In this document: in pieces, positions 43,283 to 52,381 of the stretch
Numbering within the stretch: position 1 is the first letter of the stretch
How the letters are laid out: each line of letters opens with the position of its first letter
DNA from: Colwellia psychrerythraea
Lineage (GTDB): Bacteria > Pseudomonadota > Gammaproteobacteria > Enterobacterales > Alteromonadaceae
Direction of reading: 5' to 3'
Length of the DNA: 52,381 nucleotides
Assembly (NCBI GenBank): GCA_002163005.1
Contig: MAAF01000011.1
Span: 1 to 52,381 of the forward strand
Made by a program: the position numbers and the translations under genes
Notes under the pieces: model-generated
Told to the model about the DNA's origin: nothing
The model's input: the letters and a program-made list of their open reading frames with translations, nothing else
The model's database searches: none

Positions 43283-43547
43283 ATACCAATCGGATTAATT
43301 TATTGATCACTTAGCGAGAATTAAAAGGCTTAGAGGCAAGGCATTGATTGAAGAGAATGGTTATTCCCTTGTCAAAATAAATAACGCCGCATGTAAGCCT
43401 TTTAAACTCGCCCTTCGGGAACTCATTAGCAAACTGATAACATCACAAAATGAATGAAATATAGAATAACTATGTTTAACTTATTTTGCTTGTTTTAAGC
43501 TCGCTAATGTAGCTCTAAGCTGACCAATAAATTAGTCCGTTTGGTAT
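43283..43547. repeat. Structured repeat B, 265 bp, with 27-bp terminal inverted repeats
   Basis: The left end, ATACCAATCGGATTAATTTA..., and the complement of the right end, ATACCAAACGGACTAATTTA..., match at 24 of 27 positions. Inside, GCGAGAATTAAAAGGCTTA pairs with TAAGCCTTTTAAACTCGC, and a second hairpin pairs CAAAATGA-type sequence with TTATTTTG. The tip of the first hairpin, AATGGTTATTCCCTT at 43356-43370, is the exact complement of a tip in element A. The right end overlaps the last codons and stop of marR. Confidence 0.78.
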
Positions 43548-44023
43548 TGCTGCCCTTCTTGGATTTGTCCAACCACCAGTACTGGTGCAGCATCAAGTTC
43601 TTCAGCATCCATCATAGAAGCAATTCGCTCAACAGAGGATAATAGCTGACTTTGCTCCCAAGATTCTAGTGCTTGATAACGCTTGATGAAATGTTCTTGC
43701 AGCGGTTTTGGCGCACCTTGCAGTAGCGCTTCTCCAGTGGGAGATAGGTATAGCTCGACTTTGCGCTTGTCTAACTGACTACGCTTACGCATAACCAATT
43801 CTTTTGCTTCCAAACGATCAATAATACTGGTTACCGTTGCCGGACTCAGATTAATTTCTTTAGCAACTTGTTTTGCCATGGGTGCATCTAACTGAGCAAT
43901 CTTGGTCATTACCATGAGCTGAGGGCCGGTTAATCCTGACTCTTTATTCAGTTGTTTAGAGTGTATGCCAATCGCCCGGATCACTTGACGTAATGAAATT
44001 AAAAGCTGATCGTATTTTTCCAT
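43532..44023 (-). CDS. MarR-family transcriptional regulator
   Basis: 163 residues. The winged helix of MarR is clear: SGLTGPQLMVMTKIAQLDAPMAKQVAKEINLSPATVTSIIDRLEAKELVMRKRSQLDKRKVELYLSPTGEALL. The last codons (QQYQTD) and the stop lie inside the terminal inverted repeat of element B, so the original C-terminus may have been replaced by the insertion. Position between the TorF porin gene and the aminotransferase suggests control of local transport or catabolic genes; the ligand is unknown. Confidence 0.87.
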   Translation of the reverse strand: MEKYDQLLISLRQVIRAIGIHSKQLNKESGLTGPQLMVMTKIAQLDAPMAKQVAKEINLSPATVTSIIDRLEAKELVMRKRSQLDKRKVELYLSPTGEALLQGAPKPLQEHFIKRYQALESWEQSQLLSSVERIASMMDAEELDAAPVLVVGQIQEGQQYQTD

Positions 44024-44077
44024 AGTAATCTACTCAATTTAGCCCCTGAACATTCAGAGGCTATCTAATAATGCAGA

Positions 44078-44782
44078 TTATAAACTAAATGTACGAGAAA
44101 TCGATAGTACTACGCGCGCATCAGCCGTATCAATATCCATATTGGTATTTTCAAAGGCTAGATCAAAGTCAAATCCTTTCCAATTTGTCATGTATTCAAC
44201 ACGGTAATGATTGTAGGCATCTGTGCCATCCCAAGCCCATTTAGCTTCATCAGCAGAGGTAGAACGGTCAAAACTCACTTTAATATTATGCCCAGGCGCC
44301 ACTTCAACTGTATGAGCAACCATAGCGATGTAGTGACTTACGTCTAAACCAAAATAATCCCAGCTGTACCAGAAGTTTAATTCACTATCACCCATTGATG
44401 AGCTGTAACCTAATTTTGCATAAGCTTCAGGGTAGTTATAAGTATCAGACGCAGAGTCACCATGATAGGTGTAATACGCAATACCTGTATCTAGACCAAA
44501 TTTGTCATTAAGCTGAAAATATTGTCCTGCATAAGCATCCCATTCGATATTGGTGTCTTCACCTGAGCCAAAATCAACGTTTGAAGCCCAAGTTCCAGCA
44601 TAAAATCCGCTATCTGCTGCATAATCCAAACTTCCTTGTAGCGCTGGATCATTACCTGTTTGGCTAACACCGTTAAACGTATAATCAGAAGCTAGGTTAA
44701 CCGTTGCAGATACATCAGCTAAAGCTGAGGCAGAAAGAGTAAGTAGACCAGTTGTTGCCGCGGCAATTAAAGTTTTATTCAT
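44078..44782 (-). CDS. TorF-family putative porin
   Basis: 234 residues from MNKTLIAAATTGLL; a first ATG 15 bp upstream is a less likely start. The signal peptide ends ...SASALA. The mature part is a beta-barrel of the TorF/Gcw_chp type: VSATVNLASDYTFNGVSQTGNDPALQGSLDYAADSGFYAGTWASNV, and a C-terminal aromatic/hydrophobic end (VLSISRTFSL). It sits downstream of the BCCT-like gene in the bet direction and could be the outer-membrane entry for choline or related solutes; that assignment is inference. Confidence 0.85.
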   Translation of the reverse strand: MNKTLIAAATTGLLTLSASALADVSATVNLASDYTFNGVSQTGNDPALQGSLDYAADSGFYAGTWASNVDFGSGEDTNIEWDAYAGQYFQLNDKFGLDTGIAYYTYHGDSASDTYNYPEAYAKLGYSSSMGDSELNFWYSWDYFGLDVSHYIAMVAHTVEVAPGHNIKVSFDRSTSADEAKWAWDGTDAYNHYRVEYMTNWKGFDFDLAFENTNMDIDTADARVVLSISRTFSL

Positions 44783-44801
44783 TATTATTTTTCTCATTAA
44801 A

Positions 44802-44828
44802 TTTTTTGACTTAGTTTTTTTGACTTAG
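44802..44828. repeat. Tandem TTTTTTGACTTAG repeat in the torF leader
   Basis: TTTTTTGACTTAG at 44802-44814 and TTTTTTTGACTTAG at 44815-44828 lie head to tail, between the BCCT-like gene and torF, just upstream of torF on the minus strand. Confidence 0.8.
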
Positions 44829-44842
44829 TAATAGCAAACGAA

Positions 44843-46060
44843 CTAATTTATTAGCTCAATTTTATTAAAATCGATTTTATTTTCTTTCGGTGAACACTCT
44901 ATCTCGCTAACCACTTTAAATTTGGTCAATAAGATATAACCAAAACAAGTGAAAAACAGTCCGATAACTACGGCGCCAACCCATTGGATTTGTAAGAAAT
45001 CCAATTTGAATAACAGCGTAAGTAAGCTCAGCGCAATGATATTGCCCAAAAAGTATTTAACTTTGCCCACGCGGTCCACACTCAAATTCAAGTTATCGGT
45101 ATATAAACGAATCAATGAATCAAGCGAGTTGATGACAAAGGTGACTCCAACAATAGCCATCATTATGTTATAGAAACCAGCAGTTTCAAGACCGTTAGCA
45201 CTGTAGTAATACAACACAGCAAACCATATGGCGATGGGAATAGATGGGAATATCAACATAGCGCCCAACACTTGATAAGTACGTAAACCACCAACAAAAC
45301 GGGCAGTAAATTGGCCAATCATAATGCTCCATGCAAACCACCAATAAAGGTAGAATTCATGATAATCATTTAACGGCAGAACGAATTCGTGGATATTACC
45401 AAAGTAGCCGCCAAGTAAGGCAATCGTACTGGCAAATTCACCGATACTTGAACCTTCAGAAAGAAAAGCACCACCCCACATCAGGGCAATCAATCCAATA
45501 AACAACCAAGTAGTCGCTAGGCTTAGCAAACGTACATAACGTATGCTAGTACTAGAATAGACAGCTGCGGCAATAACTAAGAAAACAATCAGATAGAAAC
45601 TGCCAATAATGGATTCACCATCGCCAAGTTCAGGTACATACCACGGCAAGTTGGTTAGTAATAAATACGCGGTAAAGGCACAGGTCCCTATAATGACAAC
45701 ATTGTTAATCAGCTTAACCAAAGGCAATTGAAAAAATTGCACATGCGGCTCAATAACACAGAAGTAAAAACAAGTTAGAAAGTAGAACCCCCAGATAAGA
45801 AACGCCCAGAAACCAAACTCAATAGACAAGGCGTTAGTGAAGCCATACTCAGGACTTGTTACTAAATCGGCATAACCTGCAAATTCCGTTAACGGGAACA
45901 TGATAAGTCCAACATCAAGACCTGATGTGAACAATATAGCGATAAAGGTAAATGTTTTAACCGGTGTCACACCAACACAGCGAATATTTCCCCAGCGATA
46001 TAACACAAAGGCAATGGCAGCAAAGGTAAATAAAATTCCAGCAGATAACCAAGCGGTCAT
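44843..46060 (-). CDS. BCCT-like choline/betaine transporter, divergent and short
   Basis: 405 residues with about 10-11 membrane helices. BCCT traits are visible but altered: KTFTFIAILFTSGLDVGLIMFPLTEF corresponds to the BCCT helix with the GMGIG/GMGID substrate and ion loop, here GLDVG, and YLYWWFAWSIMIGQFTARFVGGLRT corresponds to the signature WWxxWxPFxGxFxARISRGRT. Classic BCCT carriers have 500 residues or more; this is shorter by about 100. Its place directly after betA in the bet cluster supports choline or betaine uptake. Confidence 0.7.
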   Translation of the reverse strand: MTAWLSAGILFTFAAIAFVLYRWGNIRCVGVTPVKTFTFIAILFTSGLDVGLIMFPLTEFAGYADLVTSPEYGFTNALSIEFGFWAFLIWGFYFLTCFYFCVIEPHVQFFQLPLVKLINNVVIIGTCAFTAYLLLTNLPWYVPELGDGESIIGSFYLIVFLVIAAAVYSSTSIRYVRLLSLATTWLFIGLIALMWGGAFLSEGSSIGEFASTIALLGGYFGNIHEFVLPLNDYHEFYLYWWFAWSIMIGQFTARFVGGLRTYQVLGAMLIFPSIPIAIWFAVLYYYSANGLETAGFYNIMMAIVGVTFVINSLDSLIRLYTDNLNLSVDRVGKVKYFLGNIIALSLLTLLFKLDFLQIQWVGAVVIGLFFTCFGYILLTKFKVVSEIECSPKENKIDFNKIELIN

Positions 46061-46292
46061 AATAGCCTCCCCATAATGGCTTTAATAAATGTAAACAAGT
46101 ATTACTCCTCTTCTTTTTATAGTTAGAGCACTCGGTATCACCCAAGTAAAATTAAGCGAATTAACTAATTTTCTAAGCTAATCCACTTAAAATTACGTAG
46201 GTTTCAAATGTCAATTGTCGCAGCCATGATTAGAATCTTGACGGCGATAATTAATGCCTGATGGAGTACTCACGATTGAATTTTTATTATTT

Positions 46293-47975
46293 TTATACTT
46301 TTCTTTTTGGTTCGTTAGCACGTTGTTGCTGCTGCCAGTTAGGTGCAATTTTCACAGTAGCCTGAGATGGTGGTAATGTTTCACGACCTCGAATAAGATC
46401 AGCGGCACGTTCCGCAACCATTATCGTTGGTGCATTAAGATTACCGTTAGGAATGGTTGGGAAAATAGACGAGTCAACAACCCGTAATCCCTCAATCCCA
46501 TGTACTTTAGTTTGTGCGTCAACAACAGCCATTTCATCTGTGCCCATTTTGCATGAGCATGAAGGATGATAAGCACTTTCAACAAATTGACGAACAAAGG
46601 CATCAATTTCTTCATCACTTTGCACACCAATACCCGGTTGAATCTCTTCACCACGATAATCATCGAGCGCACTTTGGTTGATAATTTCTCGAGTTAAACG
46701 CACACAGGCACGGAAACCTTCACGGTCTTCTTCGTGTTCAAGGTAATTAAAACGTATTTGTGGATGTGCTTTAGGATCGCTTGAAATCGCTTTAATAGAA
46801 CCGCGACTTTTCGGCTTATTATGACCTATATGAACTTGAAACCCATGGCCAGCAAAGGCTTCTTTACCATCGTAACGCATTGCTGCAGGTAAAAAATGAT
46901 ATTGTAAATCAGGCCATTCAACATTAGCTTTAGAGCGAATAAAACCACAGGATTCAAAGTGATTGGTAGCGCCTAGTCCTTTTTTAGTGAAGAACCAACG
47001 GCTGCCAATTAAAAATTTGTTCCATAACCCTAGTTGGCCATTGAGTGATATTGGTTTTTTACATTTGAACTGGAAGTAAAATTCTAAATGATCTTGTAAG
47101 TTTTGACCTACGCCAGGCAATTCGTGCTGTACTTCAATGCCAGCTTCTTCCAAGTCTTCTTTAGCACCGATACCAGAAAGCTGTAAAAGATGAGGTGAAC
47201 CAACAGGCCCGGCCGATAAAATAACCTCTTTCTCAACACTTACATCGAAAACTTGTCCTTTGCGCTCATAGCGTACGCCAACAGTTTTTTTACCCTCTAA
47301 CAATACTTTATGTACTAGAGCATGCGTTATTACCGTTAAATTACTACGCGCCATTGCTGGGCGAAGATAAGCATTAGCAGTAGAGCAGCGCACACCGTTT
47401 TTAACGGTCATGTGCATCGGGCCAAAACCTTCCTGTGCTGCAGCATTATAATCGTCAGTTGCAAAATAACCGGCTTCAACACCTGCATCAACAAATGCTT
47501 GATACAAAGGGTTTTTCATTTCATTGCCGTTATTGACCCCCAATGGTCCGCTTTTACCACGGTATTCGTTACCATCAAAAGCCCAGGTTTCGGCTTTCTT
47601 AAAATACGGTAAACAATGGGCGTAATCCCAGTTTTGGGCACCACTTTGCTGCCATTCATCAAAATCTCTAGCATGACCGCGAACATAAACCATGCCGTTA
47701 ATTGATGATGAACCACCTAATACTTTACCTCTTGGGCAATGCATACGGCGATCATCAAGGAATGGCTCTGGTTGGGTTTCAAACTGCCAAGCGTATTTTT
47801 TGGTATTCATCGGAATTGACAGTGCCGTTGGCATCTGAATAAAAATACTTTTATCACTGCCACCGGTTTCAAGTAACAATACGCGATTATTACTGTCTTC
47901 ACTTAAACGGTTAGCCAGTACACAGCCTGCTGAGCCTGCACCAACAATAATGTAATCAAACTTTTCGCTTTTCAT
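46293..47975 (-). CDS. betA: Choline dehydrogenase (GMC flavoenzyme)
   Basis: 560 residues. The N-terminal FAD motif is [22 protein letters not shown] signatures follow ([35 protein letters not shown]). The catalytic His is His470 in [11 protein letters not shown]. It oxidises choline to betaine aldehyde (and can continue to betaine) at the inner membrane, passing electrons to the respiratory chain. Second enzyme gene of betI-betB-betA, 140 bp after betB. A Lys/Arg/Gln-rich C-terminal tail is present. Near neighbours of the GMC family such as alcohol or glucose dehydrogenases are excluded mainly by operon context. Confidence 0.94.
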   Translation of the reverse strand: MKSEKFDYIIVGAGSAGCVLANRLSEDSNNRVLLLETGGSDKSIFIQMPTALSIPMNTKKYAWQFETQPEPFLDDRRMHCPRGKVLGGSSSINGMVYVRGHARDFDEWQQSGAQNWDYAHCLPYFKKAETWAFDGNEYRGKSGPLGVNNGNEMKNPLYQAFVDAGVEAGYFATDDYNAAAQEGFGPMHMTVKNGVRCSTANAYLRPAMARSNLTVITHALVHKVLLEGKKTVGVRYERKGQVFDVSVEKEVILSAGPVGSPHLLQLSGIGAKEDLEEAGIEVQHELPGVGQNLQDHLEFYFQFKCKKPISLNGQLGLWNKFLIGSRWFFTKKGLGATNHFESCGFIRSKANVEWPDLQYHFLPAAMRYDGKEAFAGHGFQVHIGHNKPKSRGSIKAISSDPKAHPQIRFNYLEHEEDREGFRACVRLTREIINQSALDDYRGEEIQPGIGVQSDEEIDAFVRQFVESAYHPSCSCKMGTDEMAVVDAQTKVHGIEGLRVVDSSIFPTIPNGNLNAPTIMVAERAADLIRGRETLPPSQATVKIAPNWQQQQRANEPKRKV

Positions 47976-48028
47976 GTAAAACTCTTATCTGTTACTTGTT
48001 TACTATTTATTACCACTTATCAGACACT

Positions 48029-48058
48029 TGTATTGCTTCTGTTATTGCTAGCAATACA
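48029..48058. other. Hairpin in the betB-betA gap
   Basis: TGTATTGCT (48029-48037) and AGCAATACA (48050-48058) form a 9-bp stem with a 12-base loop. There is no T-run, so it may stabilise or process the bet mRNA rather than end it. Confidence 0.5.
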
Positions 48059-48115
48059 GATTTCTAAACGATTAAGTGTTTCGAAAGTGTGTATCACAAA
48101 CTGAGAAAGTCTCTT

Positions 48116-49579
48116 TTAAAAAGGACTATCAAGTGGCTGAAGACCAACATAGACGGATTTGATTTGAGTGTAATGGTTTAGTGTGACCAAGCCATTCTCA
48201 CGCCCAATACCGGATTGCTTATAACCGCCAACAGGCATTTGTGCTGGTGATGCGCCAAAGCTATTGATCCAGCAAATTCCAGCTTCCATTTTATGGATAA
48301 CACGATGAGCACAATTAATATCTTGCGTGAATACAGCCGCTGCCAACCCATAATCGGTAGCATTGGCTCTAGCAACCACTTCATCTTCATCAATAAATAT
48401 CAATACTGACATCACTGGCCCAAAAATCTCTTCACGGCAAATTGTCATATCATCAGTACAATCGGTAAAAATAGTTGGCGCAATAAAATAACCATGGGGT
48501 GCATTGTCTGGCTGCAGTGAAGTGCCGCCATGAAGTAGCGTCGCGCCCTCTTTAATGCCTACTTTGATATAATCTGAAACCAAATTAAAATGCTTTTTCG
48601 AGATAAGTGCACCAAAATTAGTCTCGGGATCCATTGGATCTCCAACGATAATGTTTTGGCGAGTACGTTGGAGTAATTTCTCAATAAATTTTGGGTATGC
48701 TGATTCTTGAACGAATACGCGCGTGCCATTGGTGCAAACTTCACCTTGAGTATAAAAGTTACCTAACATGGCTGCAGAAACGGCATTGTCGATATCTGCA
48801 TCATCAAAAATGATCAATGGAGATTTTCCGCCAAGTTCCATGGTGACATCTTTAAGTGTAGTGGCAGCACCCGCCATTACTTTCTTGCCTGTACCAACTT
48901 CACCGGTAAAAGAAACTTTAGCAATATCTGGGTGATGGCTTAACCAAGCACCCACTTCACCTGCACCTTGAACAACATTAAATACGCCGTCAGGAATGCC
49001 TGCTTCGTTAAAAATCTCAGCGAGTTTTAATGCGCCTAACGGTGTTTCTTCTGATGGTTTAAAAATCATCGAGTTACCACACGCTAATGCAGGTGCTGCT
49101 TTCCAACAAGCTATCTGTAGTGGGTAGTTCCACGCACCAATACCGGCGCAAATACCTAATGCTTCACGACGAGTATAATAAAAATCACCATCAACTTGCT
49201 GTTGATTACCTTCAATACCAGGCGCCAAGCCAGCAAAAAATTCGATAGAATCAGCACCTGACTCGACATCAACTACTGAGGCTTCTTGCCATGGTTTACC
49301 GGTATCAAGTACTTCAATTTTTGCCAATTCATCATTGCGCTCGCGTAACAAGGCTACTGCTTTGAGTAGAATTCGGCTGCGCTGTATCGCGCTCATTGCT
49401 GACCAAGTAGCAAAACCACGCTGAGCACTTGCTATCGCTGCTTGTTTAATTTTTTCATCTGCGATTTCAACTTGATAGATTATTTTTCCCGTTGCTGGGT
49501 TAATCACATCGAATGTTTCACCATTGCCGTTCGCCATGTAGGCGCCATCGACAAAGTTTTTATAACGTACTAATGACAA
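48116..49579 (-). CDS. betB: Betaine aldehyde dehydrogenase
   Basis: 487 residues, E. coli BetB length. Aldehyde dehydrogenase motifs: [35 protein letters not shown] NAD loop at about 223-235, catalytic Glu248 in [10 protein letters not shown] and nucleophile Cys282 in [11 protein letters not shown]. It oxidises betaine aldehyde to glycine betaine with NAD(P) in the cytoplasm. The start overlaps the betI stop by 10 bp, indicating translational coupling. [12 protein letters not shown] is close to the PLAPAIEGEQ region of BetB. Confidence 0.95.
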   Translation of the reverse strand: MSLVRYKNFVDGAYMANGNGETFDVINPATGKIIYQVEIADEKIKQAAIASAQRGFATWSAMSAIQRSRILLKAVALLRERNDELAKIEVLDTGKPWQEASVVDVESGADSIEFFAGLAPGIEGNQQQVDGDFYYTRREALGICAGIGAWNYPLQIACWKAAPALACGNSMIFKPSEETPLGALKLAEIFNEAGIPDGVFNVVQGAGEVGAWLSHHPDIAKVSFTGEVGTGKKVMAGAATTLKDVTMELGGKSPLIIFDDADIDNAVSAAMLGNFYTQGEVCTNGTRVFVQESAYPKFIEKLLQRTRQNIIVGDPMDPETNFGALISKKHFNLVSDYIKVGIKEGATLLHGGTSLQPDNAPHGYFIAPTIFTDCTDDMTICREEIFGPVMSVLIFIDEDEVVARANATDYGLAAAVFTQDINCAHRVIHKMEAGICWINSFGASPAQMPVGGYKQSGIGRENGLVTLNHYTQIKSVYVGLQPLDSPF

Positions 49580-50175
49580 TTGATATCTCCGTACTGCTTA
49601 AGCAGATCGTCTATAAATTTTTTACATAATTGTTCGGCCTGTTTGAATTCTTCTTCAGGCCTTGGGCTTAACGCACTACGTAACCAAAAACCATCAATCA
49701 TCGCAGCGGTCTGTTTAGACGCTATAACTGCGAGTTCATCAGTTAATAACTGACGAAAAGAAAAAAGTAGATTGCTGTATAAGCGCTTGCTGTTGATATG
49801 TTGCAGGCGAGCCAATCCGGGCTGATGCATTGACTGAGCCCAGAAGCTAAGCCAGGTTTTTGTTGCTGGGGCTGAGCGTTGTAATTGAGTGAAATTGGCT
49901 TCAATAATCATTTCAAGTCGTTCGGTCGCACTGAGGTTCTGCTGACCAATACGATCAAGTAGTGCAGATTTCAATTGATCCAGCAGATGTTTAACTGTTG
50001 CTTCGACTAATTCCTGCTTACCACCAAAATAATGACTAATGATCCCTGACGATAAGCCAGCAATCCTACTAATGGTAATAATCGTAGTGTTTTGTAAACC
50101 ATATTGCGCCACGGATTCTAAAGTAGCGTTAATTAATTGTTGTTTACGTAGGGGTTTCATTCCAATTTTTGGCAC
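49570..50175 (-). CDS. betI: Choline-responsive repressor BetI
   Basis: 201 residues, TetR family. It starts [20 protein letters not shown] and contains [31 protein letters not shown], matching E. coli BetI almost position for position, and has the BetI-type C-terminal ligand domain. It represses the bet operon in the absence of choline. First gene of betIBA here, overlapping betB. A perfect 20-bp palindrome 18 bp upstream of its start is the expected operator. Confidence 0.94.
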   Translation of the reverse strand: MPKIGMKPLRKQQLINATLESVAQYGLQNTTIITISRIAGLSSGIISHYFGGKQELVEATVKHLLDQLKSALLDRIGQQNLSATERLEMIIEANFTQLQRSAPATKTWLSFWAQSMHQPGLARLQHINSKRLYSNLLFSFRQLLTDELAVIASKQTAAMIDGFWLRSALSPRPEEEFKQAEQLCKKFIDDLLKQYGDINCH

Positions 50176-50193
50176 AAATTTCTCAACATTATT

Positions 50194-50213
50194 TTAATTG
50201 AACGTTCAATTAA
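50194..50213. promoter_or_regulatory. BetI operator, perfect 20-bp palindrome
   Basis: TTAATTGAACGTTCAATTAA is its own complement and includes ATTGAACGTTCAAT, the known type of BetI box. It lies 18 bp before the betI start, in the expected promoter of betIBA. Confidence 0.85.
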
Positions 50214-50762
50214 TTATAATTGTAATAGTTTGAACAGAAATTATCAAGCCACTATTAAGTTAGTACTAAACTCGTACTAATCAGTGCAAATTGATAAAAA
50301 TTAAGAGTAGTTAGCGATAATTGAGACTAGTTGGCCAAAATTAGCTAAAAACCATAAAAACACACAAGGGATAATAAGTTCGTACACTAACTATACCCAT
50401 TGAATAGATAGAGTAAACAAGTACAGTAAAAACTAATTTAATTAGAGACTGTTGATCTTTATTGGTTTAAAAGTATCTCGAAAGGTCCACAGCCCCGAAT
50501 GATATTAGTCAAAGTGGATGATATATACCCAAGACCCAAAGGAAGGTTCCATTAATTCTGCCATTTAAATATCTATGACCGTCACTGAATATTAGATTCA
50601 AATAAAAAAGATGAGCAAATCAATAGAACCAATAAAATGATACAAAAAGAATCTATTACTGATATAAATCAAGACAAATACCCCATTGCTGTGTTCAACT
50701 TACTCACACCATTTTAGTAAATTATTTTGTCTTTCAACTAAGACAAATAAGTGTGAATTTTT
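50214..50762. other. betI upstream region without genes
   Basis: 549 bp of AT-rich DNA between the divergent betI and a plus-strand gene. Two TATACCCA-type fragments, at 50392 and 50526, resemble the ends of element A but have no partner. I see no gene or structured RNA. Confidence 0.4.
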
Positions 50763-51218
50763 ATGAACAAAACAGCAAAAATTTTATTGTTATTATTAGC
50801 CGCCTTCTTTTTATTTATCGGTATAAAAAGTTCTCAACACTCAAAAGCGTATGCTGAATTAACGGATATTCAAACAATTAAAGGTACTATATTTCAATTA
50901 CATTGCCCGCCGAAAGGTGCTGCTTCATTAAGCCTGACTGACTCTGATCTTACTTATAATTTGTCGGTTAAATTTAGGACCGATTATTGCGACGATAAAA
51001 AATCACCGGTGCTTTTAGGTAAAGAAGTCACCCTGCAATCGGTGCAAGTGAATGGAAAATTTTATCAAGTTTATCAAATAGAAGAAAACTCTCGGGTAAT
51101 TCTTAGCCCTAAAGATGTCGAAGCAGATCAATCAAGTGCTACCTTAGGCTTGTTTTTCTTAGCATTTTTATTAACAGCCTTAGTCGCTTATAAAAGCCTT
51201 CCAGTCAGTAAAAAATAA
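50763..51218 (+). CDS. Small membrane protein of unknown function
   Basis: 151 residues. N-terminal helix (ILLLLLAAFFLFIGI), a soluble domain of about 95 residues with two cysteines (LHCPPKG, TDYCDDKK), and a C-terminal helix (LGLFFLAFLLTALVAY). The pattern Cys...Cys with beta strands (TIKGTIFQLH, LGKEVTLQSVQVNGKFYQVYQIEE) resembles an OB-like periplasmic domain between two anchors, but no family is recognised. The upstream sequence is weak in Shine-Dalgarno. A short hairpin with T-run follows it. Confidence 0.7.
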   Translation: MNKTAKILLLLLAAFFLFIGIKSSQHSKAYAELTDIQTIKGTIFQLHCPPKGAASLSLTDSDLTYNLSVKFRTDYCDDKKSPVLLGKEVTLQSVQVNGKFYQVYQIEENSRVILSPKDVEADQSSATLGLFFLAFLLTALVAYKSLPVSKK

Positions 51219-51226
51219 TAAGAATT

Positions 51227-51249
51227 AGCTCGATTATCTTGAGCTTTTT
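51227..51249 (+). terminator. Weak terminator after the small membrane protein
   Basis: AGCTC and GAGCT pair over five bases with a nine-base loop, followed by a T-run. The short stem makes it tentative. Confidence 0.5.
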
Positions 51250-51449
51250 CTCTCTGCTTGACTGCGTAATGGCGATCAAAGTAAAAAGTGAACTACGGCT
51301 TTGCTGAGTAAACATCACCTTTAATAATTACTGTTGAAAGCTGTTATCTGATACTTGAGATTTGTGACCTGAGAGCTGATAATATTCACTACTCCTTGAA
51401 AAGTTAGAAGACTTTCAAAAAATCAAATTAAAACCATAAGATATTTTAT

Positions 51450-52109
51450 ATGAATACTATGAAAAAGATCATCGCGAGCCTTTTTTTAACAATGACATTA
51501 ACGGCTTGTTGTGGCAGTGATGATGCCGTAAAAAAAACAAATAAGTTTATTACTAAGCAAGCAATAGATAAAACAGATCCTGCTTGGAAAACCAAGTTAA
51601 GTAAACCGCCATTACTTGCTTTTGCACCAGGTAAAGATTATTTTTGGGAACTGCAAACAAACCAAGGTAATATCACCATTAAGCTTTTAGCCGATTCAGC
51701 ACCTATGCATGTTTCTAGCACAATTTACTTAACTAAACTTGGCTTCTATGATGACTTAACTTTCCATCGTGTTATTCCTGGCTTTATGGCACAAGGCGGT
51801 GACCCTATAGGAACCGGTGCAGGAAATCCTGGTTATAAGTATGATGGCGAATTTGAAGGAGAAATAGGTCATAGCGAAGCGGGAACGTTAAGCATGGCAA
51901 ATGCTGGTCCCGGCACTGATGGCAGTCAATTTTTCTTAACTTTTATACCGACACCTTTTTTAGATGGTAAACATACTGTTTTTGGTAAAGTAGTCGCAGA
52001 TCCAGAAAACAGCTTAGCTAAAATTGAAGCGTTAGGTAGTCGAAATGGAAGAACCATGGAAGCTGTTAAAATTAATAAAGCATCAATTCGTATAGCCAAT
52101 AAAAAATAA
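51450..52109 (+). CDS. Lipoprotein peptidyl-prolyl cis-trans isomerase, cyclophilin type
   Basis: About 219 residues; an ATG three codons in is an alternative start. The N-terminus ends in a lipobox (LTACCGS, Cys at about 20), so it is membrane-anchored and faces the periplasm. The cyclophilin domain runs from about 66: WELQTNQGNITIKLLADSAPMHVSSTIYL, FHRVIPGFMAQGGDPIGTG, GTLSMANAGPGTDGSQFFLTF and PFLDGKHTVFGKVV. FHRVIPGFMAQGGD and SQFF match the active-site Arg, Phe and Gln positions. It would isomerise X-Pro bonds of exported proteins. Confidence 0.92.
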   Translation: MNTMKKIIASLFLTMTLTACCGSDDAVKKTNKFITKQAIDKTDPAWKTKLSKPPLLAFAPGKDYFWELQTNQGNITIKLLADSAPMHVSSTIYLTKLGFYDDLTFHRVIPGFMAQGGDPIGTGAGNPGYKYDGEFEGEIGHSEAGTLSMANAGPGTDGSQFFLTFIPTPFLDGKHTVFGKVVADPENSLAKIEALGSRNGRTMEAVKINKASIRIANKK

Positions 52110-52134
52110 ACTAGATTAACCACATGGATGTGAT

Positions 52135-52381
52135 TATACCCGCTCCACTTAAAGATGCTCGTTTCAGGAAGTCTGAGCGATTCATAATCAAGGCGCATTT
52201 TTTTATTAAGGGTCATTCAGGAGAATATGCTCCTGCATTCTCTAATAACACCATCGATGTAGCGTCCTTAAAAAGAAATGTAACGCAGAGTATGATTTGC
52301 TCAGCCTTCCCCAAGGGGCTGGTTTAGAAACGCTTTATGCTGCGTTATTGATTTCGACAATAGAATAACTATTCTCTTCAA
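52135..52381. repeat. Structured repeat C, runs off the window
   Basis: The left end reads TATACCCGCTCCACTTAAAG, related to the left end of element A. It contains GCGTTATTGATTTCGACAAT near 52343, a shared hairpin-tip segment with elements A and B (GCGTTATT-ATTT-GACAA). The right end lies beyond base 52381. Confidence 0.65.

Noticed and set aside
1..52381. CRISPR arrays, tRNA or rRNA genes, prophage or transposase genes
   Set aside because: No regularly spaced direct repeats, no cloverleaf or rRNA-like sequences and no integrase or transposase frames were found; the repeats seen are non-coding.

Overview
This window reads as chromosome of a marine, low-GC gammaproteobacterium of the order Alteromonadales, most likely Colwellia or a close relative. 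The pointers are AT-rich intergenic DNA, a monomeric NADP-isocitrate dehydrogenase, a TorF-type porin, a GlyGly-CTERM-like protein, a choline/glycine-betaine cluster, and dispersed structured repeats whose ends read ATACCAAT or TATACCCG. The genus is an inference; no rRNA, tRNA or CRISPR array was seen.

Layout, left to right. 1-3.8 kb: the 3' end of purU, fdhA and an outer-membrane porin. 4.1-6.3 kb: a PEP mutase/isocitrate lyase-like gene facing a LysR gene across a 264-bp structured repeat. 6.4-10.4 kb: a DUF3300 protein, then a LysR gene divergent from a quinone-reductase-like gene plus an ABM/YgiN monooxygenase. 10.5-14.1 kb: a PepSY/response regulator/histidine kinase operon facing a GlyGly-CTERM-like surface protein. 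14.3-21 kb: a MATE exporter, a small hypothetical, ybiT, a beta-propeller-like protein and a radical SAM protein. 21-22.2 kb: an adenine/adenosine deaminase preceded by a recognisable adenine riboswitch. 22.7-27.9 kb: tetR divergent from an RND efflux pair. 28.1-33.5 kb: monomeric icd, an EAL-HDOD protein, a ribosome-hibernation (S30AE) gene broken by a stop codon, and a CBS-pair protein. 34.1-38.6 kb: oxyR divergent from an exported katG, followed by a di-haem cytochrome c peroxidase. 38.7-41.4 kb: four minus-strand genes encoding a mini J-domain protein and three unrecognised acidic proteins. 41.7-50.2 kb: a class III aminotransferase, marR, a TorF porin, a BCCT-like carrier and betA-betB-betI with a perfect BetI-type operator. 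50.7-52.4 kb: a small membrane protein, a lipoprotein cyclophilin and the start of another repeat.

How they fit together. betIBA converts choline to glycine betaine. purU and fdhA at the left edge are the C1-handling genes that in other bacteria follow sarcosine oxidase, so one-carbon catabolism of methylated amines may be a theme at both ends of the window. oxyR, exported katG and ccp form a peroxide-defence block aimed at the periplasm. The most interesting regulatory signal is a direct-repeat box, GTTCAGN5GTTCA(G/T), with 11-bp periodicity. It occurs in the same relative orientation upstream of the DUF3300 gene, the PepSY-two-component operon and the GlyGly-CTERM gene, which suggests a small envelope regulon of the local response regulator.

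At least seven structured repeats or repeat ends of three types are scattered between genes. One supplies the last codons and stop of marR, one begins at the ccp stop codon, and one truncates an amidohydrolase remnant.
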